Below are positions 25,068 to 33,996 of a stretch of 64,000 bases of DNA, piece by piece. The position numbers and the translations under genes are program-made. The DNA is taken from contig NZ_AGUF01000058.1 of NCBI RefSeq assembly GCF_000236785.1, positions 42,745 through 106,744 of the forward strand, read 5' to 3'. The notes under the pieces were generated by a model. The model was given only the letters and a program-made list of their open reading frames with translations. It made no database searches and was not told the DNA's origin. The DNA comes from Achromobacter arsenitoxydans SY8. GTDB taxonomy: Bacteria > Pseudomonadota > Gammaproteobacteria > Burkholderiales > Burkholderiaceae_B. Numbering within the stretch: the stretch's first letter is position 1; each line of letters starts with the position of its first letter.

Positions 25068-26008
25068 ATACCGCCAGCCTGGCTCCCGCCCGCCCGGTCC
25101 TGGCCCGGCAGGGCGGCAAAGAAATGTCGGACCTGGGCTTTGCGATGACCGTGATCGTCGCGGTGTATGCGCTGAATACGCTGATCATCGGCGTGCCGCT
25201 CGGCTATTCGTTCTGGCTCAGCCTGCACGACACCAACGCCATCCTGCGCACAGAGGAATTCGTGGGCGCGGACTTGTACGGCGAGGTGCTTGGCGACCCT
25301 GCCGTCATCGACGCGATCTGGCGCAGCCTGGGCTTCGTAGCGATGTGCGTGGCCGGATCGTTCGCCGCCGCATTGGGCATCTCGCTGGTGCTGAACGAAG
25401 AGATGCCGCTGCGCGGACTGGTGCGAGGGCTGGCCCTCCTGCCCTGGGCCATGTCCCAGGTCGTCACCGCAACCGTGTTCTCGTTCCTGCTAAACCCCAG
25501 CTTCGGCGCGCTGACCGGCCTGCTGGCGCCGCTGGGCCTTGCCAACGCAGCCACTGTCTGGCTGTCCAGCGAGTGGGCGCTGTTCTGGGTGGCGCTGGCG
25601 TTCGTCTGGCACGTCGCGCCGCTGGGCAGCTTCTTCTACCTGGCCGCACTGCAGACCATTCCGCGCGACCTCTATCGCGCGGCGCGGGTCGACGGGGCGG
25701 GTCCGCTCTCGCGCTTTCGCCACATCACGCTGCCGCACCTGAAGCACACGACCCTGATCGTGCTGGTGGTGATGACAGTGGAGGCCGTGCGCCAATTCGA
25801 CCTGCTCTTCTCGCTGACGCGCGGCGGGCCGGGCACGTCCACGCAGATCCTGCCGCTGCTGATCTTCCGCTACAACTTCGAGTTTTCGAAGTACGGGCTG
25901 GCGTCTGCCGCGGCGTTCCTGCTGACCGTGCTGTCGCTGCTGCTGGCCACCGCCTACTTCATGCTGATCCGCAAGAAGCGCCCACAAGGAGACTCCCATG
26001 CGAAATGA
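25064..26008 (+). CDS. ABC transporter permease, MalF/UgpA type
   Basis: The 314-aa inner-membrane protein has about six hydrophobic segments. The cytoplasmic EAA motif appears as YRAARVDGAGPLSRFRHITL, the docking site for the ATPase. It overlaps the ATPase gene by four bases and the second permease by eleven bases, so the importer genes are translationally coupled. An N-terminal extension of about 20 residues with basic character precedes the first helix. Confidence 0.92.
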   Translation: MNTASLAPARPVLARQGGKEMSDLGFAMTVIVAVYALNTLIIGVPLGYSFWLSLHDTNAILRTEEFVGADLYGEVLGDPAVIDAIWRSLGFVAMCVAGSFAAALGISLVLNEEMPLRGLVRGLALLPWAMSQVVTATVFSFLLNPSFGALTGLLAPLGLANAATVWLSSEWALFWVALAFVWHVAPLGSFFYLAALQTIPRDLYRAARVDGAGPLSRFRHITLPHLKHTTLIVLVVMTVEAVRQFDLLFSLTRGGPGTSTQILPLLIFRYNFEFSKYGLASAAAFLLTVLSLLLATAYFMLIRKKRPQGDSHAK

Positions 26009-26897
26009 CGCTGCGCAGGTCACCGGCGAAGGCTGGCGGCCCTGGCTGGTCGGGGCAGGCGTGGTCCTGGTGGCGCTATGGAGCCTGTTCCCGATCTACT
26101 GGACGCTGAAGGCGTCCTTCATGGACGAGTCCGCCATCATCATGGGCGTTGCGCACAATACGGGCGGCTACACGTTCGACAACTACCTGCGCGTGCTGGG
26201 CCTGTCCAGTTCGGACTCCATCTTCGGCGGCCAGACCAAGGCCATCATGACGGGCTTCGTGAACAGCGCACTGGTGGCGCTGCCGGCCGCGGCCGCCGGG
26301 ACCGCCATCGCAACGCTGGCGGGGTACGTGCTGGGCCGGTTCGAATTTCCGTTCAAGGGGCCGCTGCTCTACGTGCTGCTGGCCTCGCGCACCCTGCCTC
26401 CCATCGCGCTGTTGATTCCGTACTACGTGTTCTTTGCCGCCATCGGGCTGGCGGGCAGTCTGTTCGGGCTGTGGGTCGTTTACCTGACGGCCGTGATCCC
26501 GCTGCTGTCCTGGGTGCTGATGGGCTATTTCTCGTCACTGCCCGTCGAAATCGAGCGCGCCGCGCGCATGGACGGCTGCACGCGCTGGCAGATGCTGCGC
26601 CACGTCACCCTGCCGATGGCGCTGCCCGGTATCGCCGCGGCCTTCATCATCGCCTTCCTGGTGGGATGGAACGATCTGCTTTTCGCCATCGTGCTTACGG
26701 GCGGCACCGCCGCGCAGACCCTGTCCGCGTCGCTCCTCGGGTTGTCGCCGCTGATGCCGGGCTTTCGCGCCGACCTGGGGCTGTTCGCCGCGGCCAGCAT
26801 GCTGGCCGCCCTGCCGCCGCTGGCCCTGGCCATGCTGTTCCAGCGTTTCATCACCAACCTGAACATCGTCGACCCCGTGACGAGCAATACGGACTAG
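25998..26897 (+). CDS. ABC transporter permease, MalG/UgpE type
   Basis: The 299-aa membrane protein starts behind a CAAGGAGACTC ribosome-binding site and has six hydrophobic segments. The EAA loop reads IERAARMDGCTRWQMLRHVT. A periplasmic loop of roughly 50 residues follows the first helix, as in MalG-type permeases. It forms the channel with the preceding permease. Thirteen bases separate it from the next gene, so the unknown protein downstream is probably part of the same transcript. Confidence 0.92.
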   Translation: MRNDAAQVTGEGWRPWLVGAGVVLVALWSLFPIYWTLKASFMDESAIIMGVAHNTGGYTFDNYLRVLGLSSSDSIFGGQTKAIMTGFVNSALVALPAAAAGTAIATLAGYVLGRFEFPFKGPLLYVLLASRTLPPIALLIPYYVFFAAIGLAGSLFGLWVVYLTAVIPLLSWVLMGYFSSLPVEIERAARMDGCTRWQMLRHVTLPMALPGIAAAFIIAFLVGWNDLLFAIVLTGGTAAQTLSASLLGLSPLMPGFRADLGLFAAASMLAALPPLALAMLFQRFITNLNIVDPVTSNTD

Positions 26898-26910
26898 GAG
26901 CTGCTGACCG

Positions 26911-27822
26911 ATGACGATAGGCGTAGCGGCATATGGCCCGGGCGCTGGCGCGGCGGTGCGGAAGGCGGCGCTCGCCGCCGAGCTGCTGGGCCACGGCGCC
27001 ATCGGCGGATTTGCCGTGTTCGCCATCCTGGATGCGGACGGCCGCGTGCGGCGATCGGCCTGCCAGCGCGGCGGTGTGGCGGCGCTGGACCTGCCCGCCG
27101 AGTGGCTGGACGCCCGGCACGCCGCGCTGATCGAAAGCGGTCCCGACCGGCCCGAACCGCTGTCGCAGTTTCTACCAGGCGCCGACGGCATTGGACTGGC
27201 CACCGGCCACCGGCTGCCCAACCGACCCGGCGCGGACGGCACGCCCCTGAACGCGGCAGCCTTGCGCCTGATGGCGGCGGGCATGTCCGCCGCGGACGCA
27301 GTCGGGCGGGTGCTGCAGGCGAACCCGGAGGTCGACGCCGGCCTCATCGCGCTTTCGGCCACGGGCGAGATCGGCTGGGGCAACACGCCGCGCGTAGCGC
27401 GGCGGCCCGACCAGGGGCAGGCGTGGCGCGACAACGGCGCGTGCCGGCTGGCGGTGCTGCACAACTCCATCCACCCCTGCGCGCCGCTGGCCGACGCGAT
27501 GGCCGACCTGGCCTGGCATGCCCTGTCCGGCGTATCGGGCGCCTGCCGCGCGCTGTTCCTGCCCGTCTCCGTCGCGATCACCCCAGCCGCTCGCGACCGC
27601 GTGCTGGTGGACGGACAAGGCCGCATCCTGGCCATCGAGCAGGCCGACCCGTCCCTTCCGGCGTCCCCGCGCCGGGGCAATGCGGCTTATCTGGGCAGCG
27701 AAGTCTGGCAAGATGGCAGGCGGATCGGCCACACCATCAGCGAACTCATCGTCGACATGGCCGACGGACGGGTGTCCGGCGCGCCAGACCCCGCCCGATC
27801 CCTCATCATCATGAAGGAATAG
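26911..27822 (+). CDS. Uncharacterised protein encoded inside the D-amino-acid operon
   Basis: The 303-aa protein has no signal peptide and no clear membrane segment. It opens MTIGVAAYGPGAGAAVRKA and continues with GAIGGFAVFAIL, a Gly-rich start that recalls, from memory only, the uncharacterised DUF6963 family. Other conserved-looking blocks are WGNTPRVARR, LHNSIHPCAPLADAMAD and a C-terminal GHTISELIVD. No catalytic motif can be assigned. Its place between the importer and the TetR/D-aminoacylase genes, with gaps of 13 and 4 bases, suggests a role in processing the imported compound. Confidence 0.75.
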   Translation: MTIGVAAYGPGAGAAVRKAALAAELLGHGAIGGFAVFAILDADGRVRRSACQRGGVAALDLPAEWLDARHAALIESGPDRPEPLSQFLPGADGIGLATGHRLPNRPGADGTPLNAAALRLMAAGMSAADAVGRVLQANPEVDAGLIALSATGEIGWGNTPRVARRPDQGQAWRDNGACRLAVLHNSIHPCAPLADAMADLAWHALSGVSGACRALFLPVSVAITPAARDRVLVDGQGRILAIEQADPSLPASPRRGNAAYLGSEVWQDGRRIGHTISELIVDMADGRVSGAPDPARSLIIMKE

Positions 27823-27826
27823 GCCT

Positions 27827-28489
27827 ATGTCCCGCCGTGAGAATACCGAGCGACTGATATTGCAAGCCCTGGAAGCCCAGATCCTGGAAACCGGCATGGG
27901 CGGCGTCGGCATCAATGCCATCGCCAAGCGCGCCGGCGTCAGCAAAGAGCTCATCTACCGGTACTTCGACGGCATGCCCGGACTGATGCTGGCCTGGATG
28001 CAGGAGCAGGACTTCTGGACGCGCAACCCGGGTCTGCTGGCGGCGGACGAATCCAGCCAGCGCACCCCGGGCGAACTGGTGCTGTCCATGCTGCGCGCCC
28101 AGATCGACGCGCTGGCCAGCAATGAAACGCTGCGCGAAGTGCGCCGCTGGGAACTGATTGAACGCAACGAAGTATCGGCGCCGCTGGCCGAGCGCCGCGA
28201 ACGCGCCGCACGCGGCTTCATTGACCGCGTCGACGGCCTGGCGCCCGACGTGGACATGCCCGCCGTCGTCAGCGTCATGCTGGCCGGCGTCCTGTACCTG
28301 ATGCTGCGCGCCAAGACCGAATCCCACTTCCTGGGGGTGCCGCTGCGCACGCCCGAAGGCTGGGACCGGATCAACGGCGCGCTGGAACACTTGGTGGCCC
28401 AGGGCTTTCCGCCGGCCCTGAACACCGAATCTCTTGCCAACCTGGAAGCGCGCCGTCCACCCCGGCCGGCCGCCCCGCCCGAAACCTGA
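27827..28489 (+). CDS. TetR/AcrR family transcriptional regulator
   Basis: The 220-aa protein has an N-terminal TetR helix-turn-helix: GGVGINAIAKRAGVSKELIY followed by RYFDGMPGLML (residues about 24-54). The C-terminal ligand/dimer domain is undefined, with a Pro-rich tail of about 15 residues. The gene lies four bases after the unknown gene and 17 bases before the deacylase gene, so it is embedded in the operon. Two matching palindromes with GTGACC-type arms at 22416-22433 and 32424-32445 are the most likely operators. An N-acyl-D-amino acid or D-amino acid could be the ligand, but this is inference. Confidence 0.92.
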   Translation: MSRRENTERLILQALEAQILETGMGGVGINAIAKRAGVSKELIYRYFDGMPGLMLAWMQEQDFWTRNPGLLAADESSQRTPGELVLSMLRAQIDALASNETLREVRRWELIERNEVSAPLAERRERAARGFIDRVDGLAPDVDMPAVVSVMLAGVLYLMLRAKTESHFLGVPLRTPEGWDRINGALEHLVAQGFPPALNTESLANLEARRPPRPAAPPET

Positions 28490-28506
28490 CCCCCAACCCA
28501 GCAGCC

Positions 28507-30006
28507 ATGCCCGCGCATCCCGAACAGCAGGACTACGACATCATCATCACCGGCGGCCAGGTGGCCGACGGCCTTGGGGGCCCCGCCCGCCGCGCCGACC
28601 TTGCCATCCGGGGCGAGCGCATCGCCGCCATCGGCGATGGGTCGGCATGGCGCGCGCGGCGCCGCATCGACGCCACGGACAAGGTGGTGTCGCCGGGCTT
28701 CATCGACTGCCATACCCACGACGACCGTGCGCTGCTGGGCGATCCGCTCATGCGCCCCAAGGTCAGCCAGGGCATCACCACCGTCGTCACGGGCAACTGC
28801 GGCATCAGCCTGGCTCCGGTCAGCGCGCCGGGCGACGCCGTGCCGCCGCCGCTGAACCTGCTGGCCAAGCATCCCGGCGAACTCTACGGCCACATGCGGG
28901 ACTACGTAAAGGCGCTGGAGGATGCGCCCGCGGCCGTCAACAGTCTGGCGCTGGTGGGCCATTCCAGCCTGCGCGTATCCGCGATGAGCCGCCTGGACCG
29001 CCCCGCCGACAAGGCGGAGATCGCCGCGATGCGCCACGCGCTGGACCAGTCCATGGCCGCCGGTGCGGCAGGGCTTTCCACCGGCCTGTATTACCCCACC
29101 GCCATGCACGCCAGCACCGAGGAAGTGATCGGCGTGGCCGAGCCGCTGTCGTCGTGGCGCGGGCTGTACACCACCCATCTGCGCGACGAGGCCGATCACG
29201 TCTGCGATTCCATGGAAGAGGCCTTCCTGATCGGACGCGCCGCCGACGTGCCCGCGATCCTGTCGCATCACAAGGTCACGGGCAAGAACAACCACGGCCG
29301 CACCGCCGAGACCCTGGCGCTGTACGACCGCGCCCGGGCGAATCAGCCGCTGGGCATGGACGTGTATCCCTATTCGGCGTCGTCCACCATCCTGGAACCG
29401 CGCCGCGTCGGCGCCGGCGAAAAAATCATCGTGACGTGGTCGCAGACCCGCCCCGAGATCCAGGGCGTGGATCTGCGCGAACTGGCCGCACGCGAGGGCA
29501 AGGATCCCACCCGACTGGCCGAAGAACTGTCGCCCGGCGGCGCCATCTACTTCTCGATGGACGAAGACGACGTGAAGCGCGTCATCAGCCACGGCAGCGT
29601 GATGATCGGCTCCGACGGCCTGCCGCATGACCAGCGTCCGCACCCGCGCCTGTGGGGCGCCTTCTCGCGCGTGCTCGCCCGCTATGTGCGCGAAATGCGC
29701 GTGCTGGGCATGGAAGAGGCGATCCGCCGCATGACCAGCCTGACTGCAGCGCAATTCGGACTGAAGGACCGCGGAGTGCTGCGTGCCGGATGCCTTGCCG
29801 ACGTGGTCGTGTTCGATCCGCACACCGTTGCCGACATGGCCAGCTTCGCCGAACCCACCCTGCCGTCCTCCGGCATCCACGCGGTGCTGGTCAATGGCGT
29901 GCTGGTCGAGGAAAACGGCGCCGCGACGGGCGCCCGCCCCGGCCGATTGCTGCGCGGCGAAGACCGCGCCGCGCCGGGATTCGAATCGCCCGCCTGGGCG
30001 GCCTGA
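28507..30006 (+). CDS. N-acyl-D-amino-acid deacylase (D-aminoacylase)
   Basis: The 499-aa enzyme belongs to the amidohydrolase superfamily and should release D-amino acids from their N-acyl derivatives. Metal ligands are recognisable: HTH in GFIDCHTHDD (H69, H71), Cys98 in TGNCGIS, which is the D-aminoacylase hallmark, THLRDE, LSHHKVTG, and the catalytic Asp in GSDGLPHDQRPHPR. The C-terminal beta-sandwich block GCLADVVVFDP is complete. Length agrees with the family (about 480-500). The product would be the substrate of the D-amino-acid dehydrogenase encoded 73 bp downstream. Confidence 0.93.
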   Translation: MPAHPEQQDYDIIITGGQVADGLGGPARRADLAIRGERIAAIGDGSAWRARRRIDATDKVVSPGFIDCHTHDDRALLGDPLMRPKVSQGITTVVTGNCGISLAPVSAPGDAVPPPLNLLAKHPGELYGHMRDYVKALEDAPAAVNSLALVGHSSLRVSAMSRLDRPADKAEIAAMRHALDQSMAAGAAGLSTGLYYPTAMHASTEEVIGVAEPLSSWRGLYTTHLRDEADHVCDSMEEAFLIGRAADVPAILSHHKVTGKNNHGRTAETLALYDRARANQPLGMDVYPYSASSTILEPRRVGAGEKIIVTWSQTRPEIQGVDLRELAAREGKDPTRLAEELSPGGAIYFSMDEDDVKRVISHGSVMIGSDGLPHDQRPHPRLWGAFSRVLARYVREMRVLGMEEAIRRMTSLTAAQFGLKDRGVLRAGCLADVVVFDPHTVADMASFAEPTLPSSGIHAVLVNGVLVEENGAATGARPGRLLRGEDRAAPGFESPAWAA

Positions 30007-30041
30007 CGCGCCGCTCCGGGCGGCTCCCTCTCTTTAACCCG

Positions 30042-30067
30042 GCGCGCCGCGTCCCTGCGCGGCGCGC
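30042..30067 (+). other. Strong hairpin between the D-aminoacylase and D-amino-acid dehydrogenase genes
   Basis: GCGCGCCGCG (30042-30051) pairs perfectly with CGCGGCGCGC (30058-30067) across a 6-base loop. There is no T-tract, so it is more likely an mRNA-stabilising or partial terminator element. It ends 12 bases before the start codon at 30080 and may lower translation of that gene. Confidence 0.55.
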
Positions 30068-30079
30068 GATTGGAACACC

Positions 30080-31330
30080 ATGCACATCGTAGTCATCGGC
30101 GCGGGAGTGGTCGGCATGACCACCGCCTATTTTCTGCACCGCGAGGGCCATCGCGTCACCGTGGTGGACGCCGGCTCCAGCCCGGGCCAGGCCACCAGCA
30201 TGGCCAACGGCGCGCAGCTCAGCTACAGCTTCGTTGCACCGCTGGCCGATCCCGCCGTGCTTCCCCGGCTGCCCTCGTGGCTGCTGGGACGGGACACGCC
30301 GCTGCGATTCCGCCCCCGCCTGGACCCCGACCAGTGGCGCTGGAGCCTCGCCTTTCTACGTGCGTGCACGCGCTCGCGCAGCCGGTCCACCACGCGGGAG
30401 CTGCTGGCGCTGGGCCTCTACAGCCGGCATTGCGTCCATGACCTGGTGCGGCAGGAGCGCCCGGATTTCGATTTTTCGTCGTCCGGCAAGCTGCTGGTCT
30501 ACCAGGACGCCGCGGCCTACGAGCACGCGCTGTCGCAGCGCGATTACCAGGCCACGCTGGGCTGCGAGCAGCGCGTGATGGACCGCCAGGCCTGCCTGGA
30601 CATGGAGCCTGCGCTGGCCGACATCGGCGCCAGCATCGCGGGCGCCATCTACACGCCGACCGAAGACGCGGGCGACTGCCAGCGTCTGTGCACGGAACTG
30701 GAACGCATCCTGCGCGCCGCGCCGGATCCCGTGCAATTCCACTTCAATACGCCGGTGCGGGCCTTGCGATCCGAACGCGGCCGCGTGGTAAGCGCGGCCA
30801 CGGCCGCCGGCGCCATCGACGCCGACCACTACGTGCTGGCCAACGGCGTGGGCGCGCAGTCCCTGGCCCGGCCGATGGGCATGGACCTGCAGATCTATCC
30901 GCTCAAGGGGTACAGCCTGACATACGACCTGACGCCGGAGAGCATCGCGCCCAGCGCCAGCATCAGCGACATCCGGCGCAAGGTGGTCTATGCCCGGCTG
31001 GGCCAGCGGCTGCGCGTCGCCGGCATGGTTGATATCGGGACGGGCGGCGCCGCCATCGACCCTGCGCGCGTGCGCAGCCTCGAACGCGACGTGGCCAAAT
31101 TTTTCCCGCGCCTGAATCCGGCGGGCGCGCCCCGCGCCTGGGCAGGCCTGCGTCCGGCACGCCCCGACGGCAAGCCTTTGATCGGGACCACGCCCTACCG
31201 CAATCTGTGGCTGAACACCGGCCACGGCGGCCTGGGATTCACCCTGGCCGCCGGCAGCGCGCGCATGCTTGCCGATCTGATGCGGGGCCGCGATCCCGCC
31301 GTCGAGGCGGCGGCCTTCGCCCTGCAATAG
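30080..31330 (+). CDS. FAD-dependent D-amino-acid dehydrogenase (DadA-like)
   Basis: The 416-aa flavoprotein opens with the Rossmann motif MHIVVIGAGVVGMTTAYFL and the DadA-type block ATSMANGAQLSYSFVAPLA. The C-terminal part has the DAO-family GLRPARPDGKPLIGTT and LNTGHGGLGFTLAAGSA. It oxidatively deaminates D-amino acids to 2-oxo acids, passing electrons to the respiratory chain rather than to oxygen. The gene ends the cluster, 16 bp from the stop codon of the convergent TTT binding-protein gene. No alanine racemase gene is next to it, unlike classical dadAX. Confidence 0.9.
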   Translation: MHIVVIGAGVVGMTTAYFLHREGHRVTVVDAGSSPGQATSMANGAQLSYSFVAPLADPAVLPRLPSWLLGRDTPLRFRPRLDPDQWRWSLAFLRACTRSRSRSTTRELLALGLYSRHCVHDLVRQERPDFDFSSSGKLLVYQDAAAYEHALSQRDYQATLGCEQRVMDRQACLDMEPALADIGASIAGAIYTPTEDAGDCQRLCTELERILRAAPDPVQFHFNTPVRALRSERGRVVSAATAAGAIDADHYVLANGVGAQSLARPMGMDLQIYPLKGYSLTYDLTPESIAPSASISDIRRKVVYARLGQRLRVAGMVDIGTGGAAIDPARVRSLERDVAKFFPRLNPAGAPRAWAGLRPARPDGKPLIGTTPYRNLWLNTGHGGLGFTLAAGSARMLADLMRGRDPAVEAAAFALQ

Positions 31331-31346
31331 GCGCCGGCCGCGGCAC

Positions 31347-32354
31347 TCAGTCCGCTTTGATGCCGCTGTCCCGGATCAGCTTGCCCCACTTGTCGCGTTC
31401 TTTCACTTCGAACGCGGCCAGGTCGGGGCCGAACATGTTGCCTGGCGTCGCGCCGCCTTGCGCCAGCGACTTCTGCAGATCGGGGGACTTCAGCGCCAGT
31501 TTCATCGCAGCGATCAGCTTGTCCACCACCGGCGCCGGCGTGCCGCGCGGCGCGTACAGGCCCGACCATGCAGTGACCTCGAAACCCGGCAGTCCCGCCT
31601 CCGCCATCGTGGGCAGGTCGGGCGCGGCGGGGCTGCGCTCGGCCGACGTTACCGCGATGCCGCGCAGGCGGTCGCCCGCCTTCAGCGCGCCCATGGAGCT
31701 GGGCAGGTTGTCCATCAGGATGTCGACCTGGCCGCCGATGACGGCGGGAATGGCGGCAGAGGAGCCTTTGAACGGTACGTGCAGCATCTGCAGCCCCGCC
31801 ATTGACTCGAAGTACGCGCCTGTCAGGTGCACCGACGAGCCAATGCCCGGCGATGCGTAGGAAAACTTGCCGGGGTCTTTCTTGACCGCCTTCATCACGT
31901 CTTCCAGGTTGCGCCATGGCGAGTTGGCGGCCACCGCCATGACATTGGGCGTGGAAGCGATCATGCCCAGCGGCACCAGGTCGGTGGCGGGATTGAAGCC
32001 GATGTTGCCGTACAGGAACTGGTTGACGCTCTGCGTGCCCACCGAGCCCAGCACGATGGTGTAGCCGTCCGGGTGGGCCCGCGTGGCGGCCGCAACACCC
32101 AGGTTGCCCGCCGCGCCCGGTTTGTTCTCAACCACGATGGATTGGCCCAGCGCGGGCCGCATGTGCTCGGCAATGGTGCGCGCGAAGATGTCCGTGGTTC
32201 CGCCCGGCGGGAACGGCACGATCAGCGTGATCGGCCGCGCGGGCCATTCCTGCGCGGACACCGCCGCCGCTCCCAACGCCAGCGCGGCCACTGCCGTCGC
32301 GCCTGCCCAGCGTCCTGCCATGGCGGCTGCCCGCCCACGAGATAACCAGCCCAT
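31347..32354 (-). CDS. Tripartite tricarboxylate transporter (Bug family) periplasmic binding protein
   Basis: The start at 32354 (MGWLSRGRA) is preferred because AAGGGGAAG precedes it; an upstream TTG at 32393 adds 13 residues with no ribosome-binding site. The 335-aa precursor has a signal peptide ending near AVSAQE. The mature protein shows Bug-family hallmarks: WPARPITLIVPFPPGGTTD, VENKPGAAGNLG and PFKGSSAAIPAVIGGQVD. Bug proteins bind carboxylates, amino acids or related acids. No TctA/TctB membrane genes lie nearby, as is usual for orphan Bug proteins. A TetR-like operator lies upstream. Confidence 0.92.
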   Translation of the reverse strand: MGWLSRGRAAAMAGRWAGATAVAALALGAAAVSAQEWPARPITLIVPFPPGGTTDIFARTIAEHMRPALGQSIVVENKPGAAGNLGVAAATRAHPDGYTIVLGSVGTQSVNQFLYGNIGFNPATDLVPLGMIASTPNVMAVAANSPWRNLEDVMKAVKKDPGKFSYASPGIGSSVHLTGAYFESMAGLQMLHVPFKGSSAAIPAVIGGQVDILMDNLPSSMGALKAGDRLRGIAVTSAERSPAAPDLPTMAEAGLPGFEVTAWSGLYAPRGTPAPVVDKLIAAMKLALKSPDLQKSLAQGGATPGNMFGPDLAAFEVKERDKWGKLIRDSGIKAD

Positions 32355-32423
32355 CCTCTTCCCCTTCGCTTTTTCGCGTGTTCGATTGATCAAACGGAAT
32401 TCGGTGCGTCGTTACTGCGCGCT

Positions 32424-32445
32424 AAAGTGACCGATTGGTCACTTT
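32424..32445. promoter_or_regulatory. TetR-like operator upstream of the TTT binding-protein gene
   Basis: A perfect inverted repeat has 9-bp arms AAAGTGACC (32424-32432) and GGTCACTTT (32437-32445) separated by GATT. The inner arms and spacing match the palindrome at 22416-22433. It lies 70 bp before the start codon, in promoter position. The shared geometry suggests control by the TetR protein encoded at 27827-28489. Confidence 0.68.
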
Positions 32446-32517
32446 GACGGCATTAAGAACCCGCACCGTTGGCTTGTCAATGAATGCGAGGGGGGTTTAG
32501 GCGTAATCCCTAGGCGT

Positions 32518-33996
32518 TCAGTCCGCGCGCGCGGTCTGCTCCGCCGGCAGGCCTTCCCAGCCGCCGCCCAGCGCGACGATCAGGTTGACGCTGGCCACCA
32601 GGCGGCTGCCCAGCAAACTCAGGGCATTGCGTTCGCTGTTGAGCGCCGTGGCGTCGACCACGGCCACGCTCAGGTAGTCGACCAGGCCGGCTTTGTACTG
32701 GTTCTGGATCAGGCGCAGCGATTCGCGCGCGGATTCCAGCGCGCGGCGCTGCACGATCTGCTCTTGCTCCATGACGCGCAGCTGGATCAGGTAGTCCTCG
32801 ACCTCGCGCAGGCCGGTCAGCGCGGCCTGGCGGTAGGCGGCCGCCTGCGAGTCGTACGAGGCGCGGGCCTGTTCAACCTGGGCCTCGCGCGCGCCGCCGT
32901 CGAATATCGTCAGGGCCAGCGCCGGGCCCAGCGACCAGAAGCGGGCGGGCGCCGTCAGCAGGTCCGCGAACTCGCCGTTGCGGAATCCGCCGTCCGCCGA
33001 CAGCGTCAGGCTGGGAAACCACGCGGCCTGCGCCACGCCGATCTGCGCATTGGCGGCGGCGGCCCGGCGTTCGGCGGCGGCAACGTCGGGACGGCGTTCC
33101 AGCAGTTCGGACGGCAGGCCCACCGGTATCTGCGGCAGCTGCAGCGCGAACACCGTGGGCGGCAGGCTGAACTGCGACGGCGCCTGGCCCATCAGCACGG
33201 CGATCGCGTGCTCGTACTGCCCGCGCTGCCAGTCCAGGTCGATGGACTGCGCGCGCGTGCTCTCCACCTGCGTGCGCGCCACGGCTACGTCGGCCTGGCC
33301 GGCAACGCCAACCTCGTAGCGGTTCTGCGTCAGCTGCAGCGACTTTTCATAGGCCGCCACGGTGGCGTCCAGCAGCCGCTTCTGCTCGTCCAGGACGCGC
33401 AGCTGCAGGTAGGTCTGGGCCAGCGCCGCCTGGGCGCTCAGCCGGGTCGCGCCCAGGTCGGCCAGGCTGGCGGCCGCACTGGCTTCCGACGATTCGACGC
33501 TGCGGCGCACGCGGCCCCAGACGTCCAGTTCCCAGCTGACGCTGCCCGTCAGCGAGTACTGGTTGTACACATTGCTGCCCGACGAGGACGACGACGAACC
33601 GTTCTGCCCGCCGCTGCCCGCCCGTGTCATGCCGGCGCCCGAGCTGACGGTGGGATAGAAGCCGGAACGCGCGCCGCGCACCAGTCCAAGCGCCTGACGG
33701 TAGTTGGCCTCGGCCTGCGCAATCGTCTGGTTGGATGCGTTCAGGCGGTCCACCAGGCCATTGAGCACGGGATCGTCGTAGACCTTCCACCAGGCGCCGC
33801 GGTCGGCGTCGTCGCGCGGCTGCGCGGGTTTCCAGCCGGGCACTTCGGCCTGGCCTTCCTTGTAGGCCTCGCCCACGTCCAGCGCCGGGCGCTGGTAGTC
33901 GGGTCCGACCGCGCAGGCGCCCAGCAGCGCGCACAGCGCAAGCGTGACCGCGGCGCGGGGGAAGAAGGCGAAGGGGTACGGCTTGGGTCGGGTCAT
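32518..33996 (-). CDS. Outer-membrane efflux lipoprotein of the NodT/OprM type
   Basis: The ATG at 33996 overlaps the stop of the upstream RND gene (ATGA), giving a 492-aa precursor. The signal peptide ends in a lipobox LLGAC (Cys28), so the protein is lipid-anchored in the outer membrane. Two TolC-like repeats of long helices follow, with the typical NodT opening [12 protein letters not shown] and [12 protein letters not shown] at the start of the second repeat. It should form the exit duct for the MdtABC-like pump of the same operon. A Gly/Ser-rich low-complexity stretch (about residues 130-145) interrupts the first repeat. Confidence 0.93.
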   Translation of the reverse strand: MTRPKPYPFAFFPRAAVTLALCALLGACAVGPDYQRPALDVGEAYKEGQAEVPGWKPAQPRDDADRGAWWKVYDDPVLNGLVDRLNASNQTIAQAEANYRQALGLVRGARSGFYPTVSSGAGMTRAGSGGQNGSSSSSSGSNVYNQYSLTGSVSWELDVWGRVRRSVESSEASAAASLADLGATRLSAQAALAQTYLQLRVLDEQKRLLDATVAAYEKSLQLTQNRYEVGVAGQADVAVARTQVESTRAQSIDLDWQRGQYEHAIAVLMGQAPSQFSLPPTVFALQLPQIPVGLPSELLERRPDVAAAERRAAAANAQIGVAQAAWFPSLTLSADGGFRNGEFADLLTAPARFWSLGPALALTIFDGGAREAQVEQARASYDSQAAAYRQAALTGLREVEDYLIQLRVMEQEQIVQRRALESARESLRLIQNQYKAGLVDYLSVAVVDATALNSERNALSLLGSRLVASVNLIVALGGGWEGLPAEQTARAD

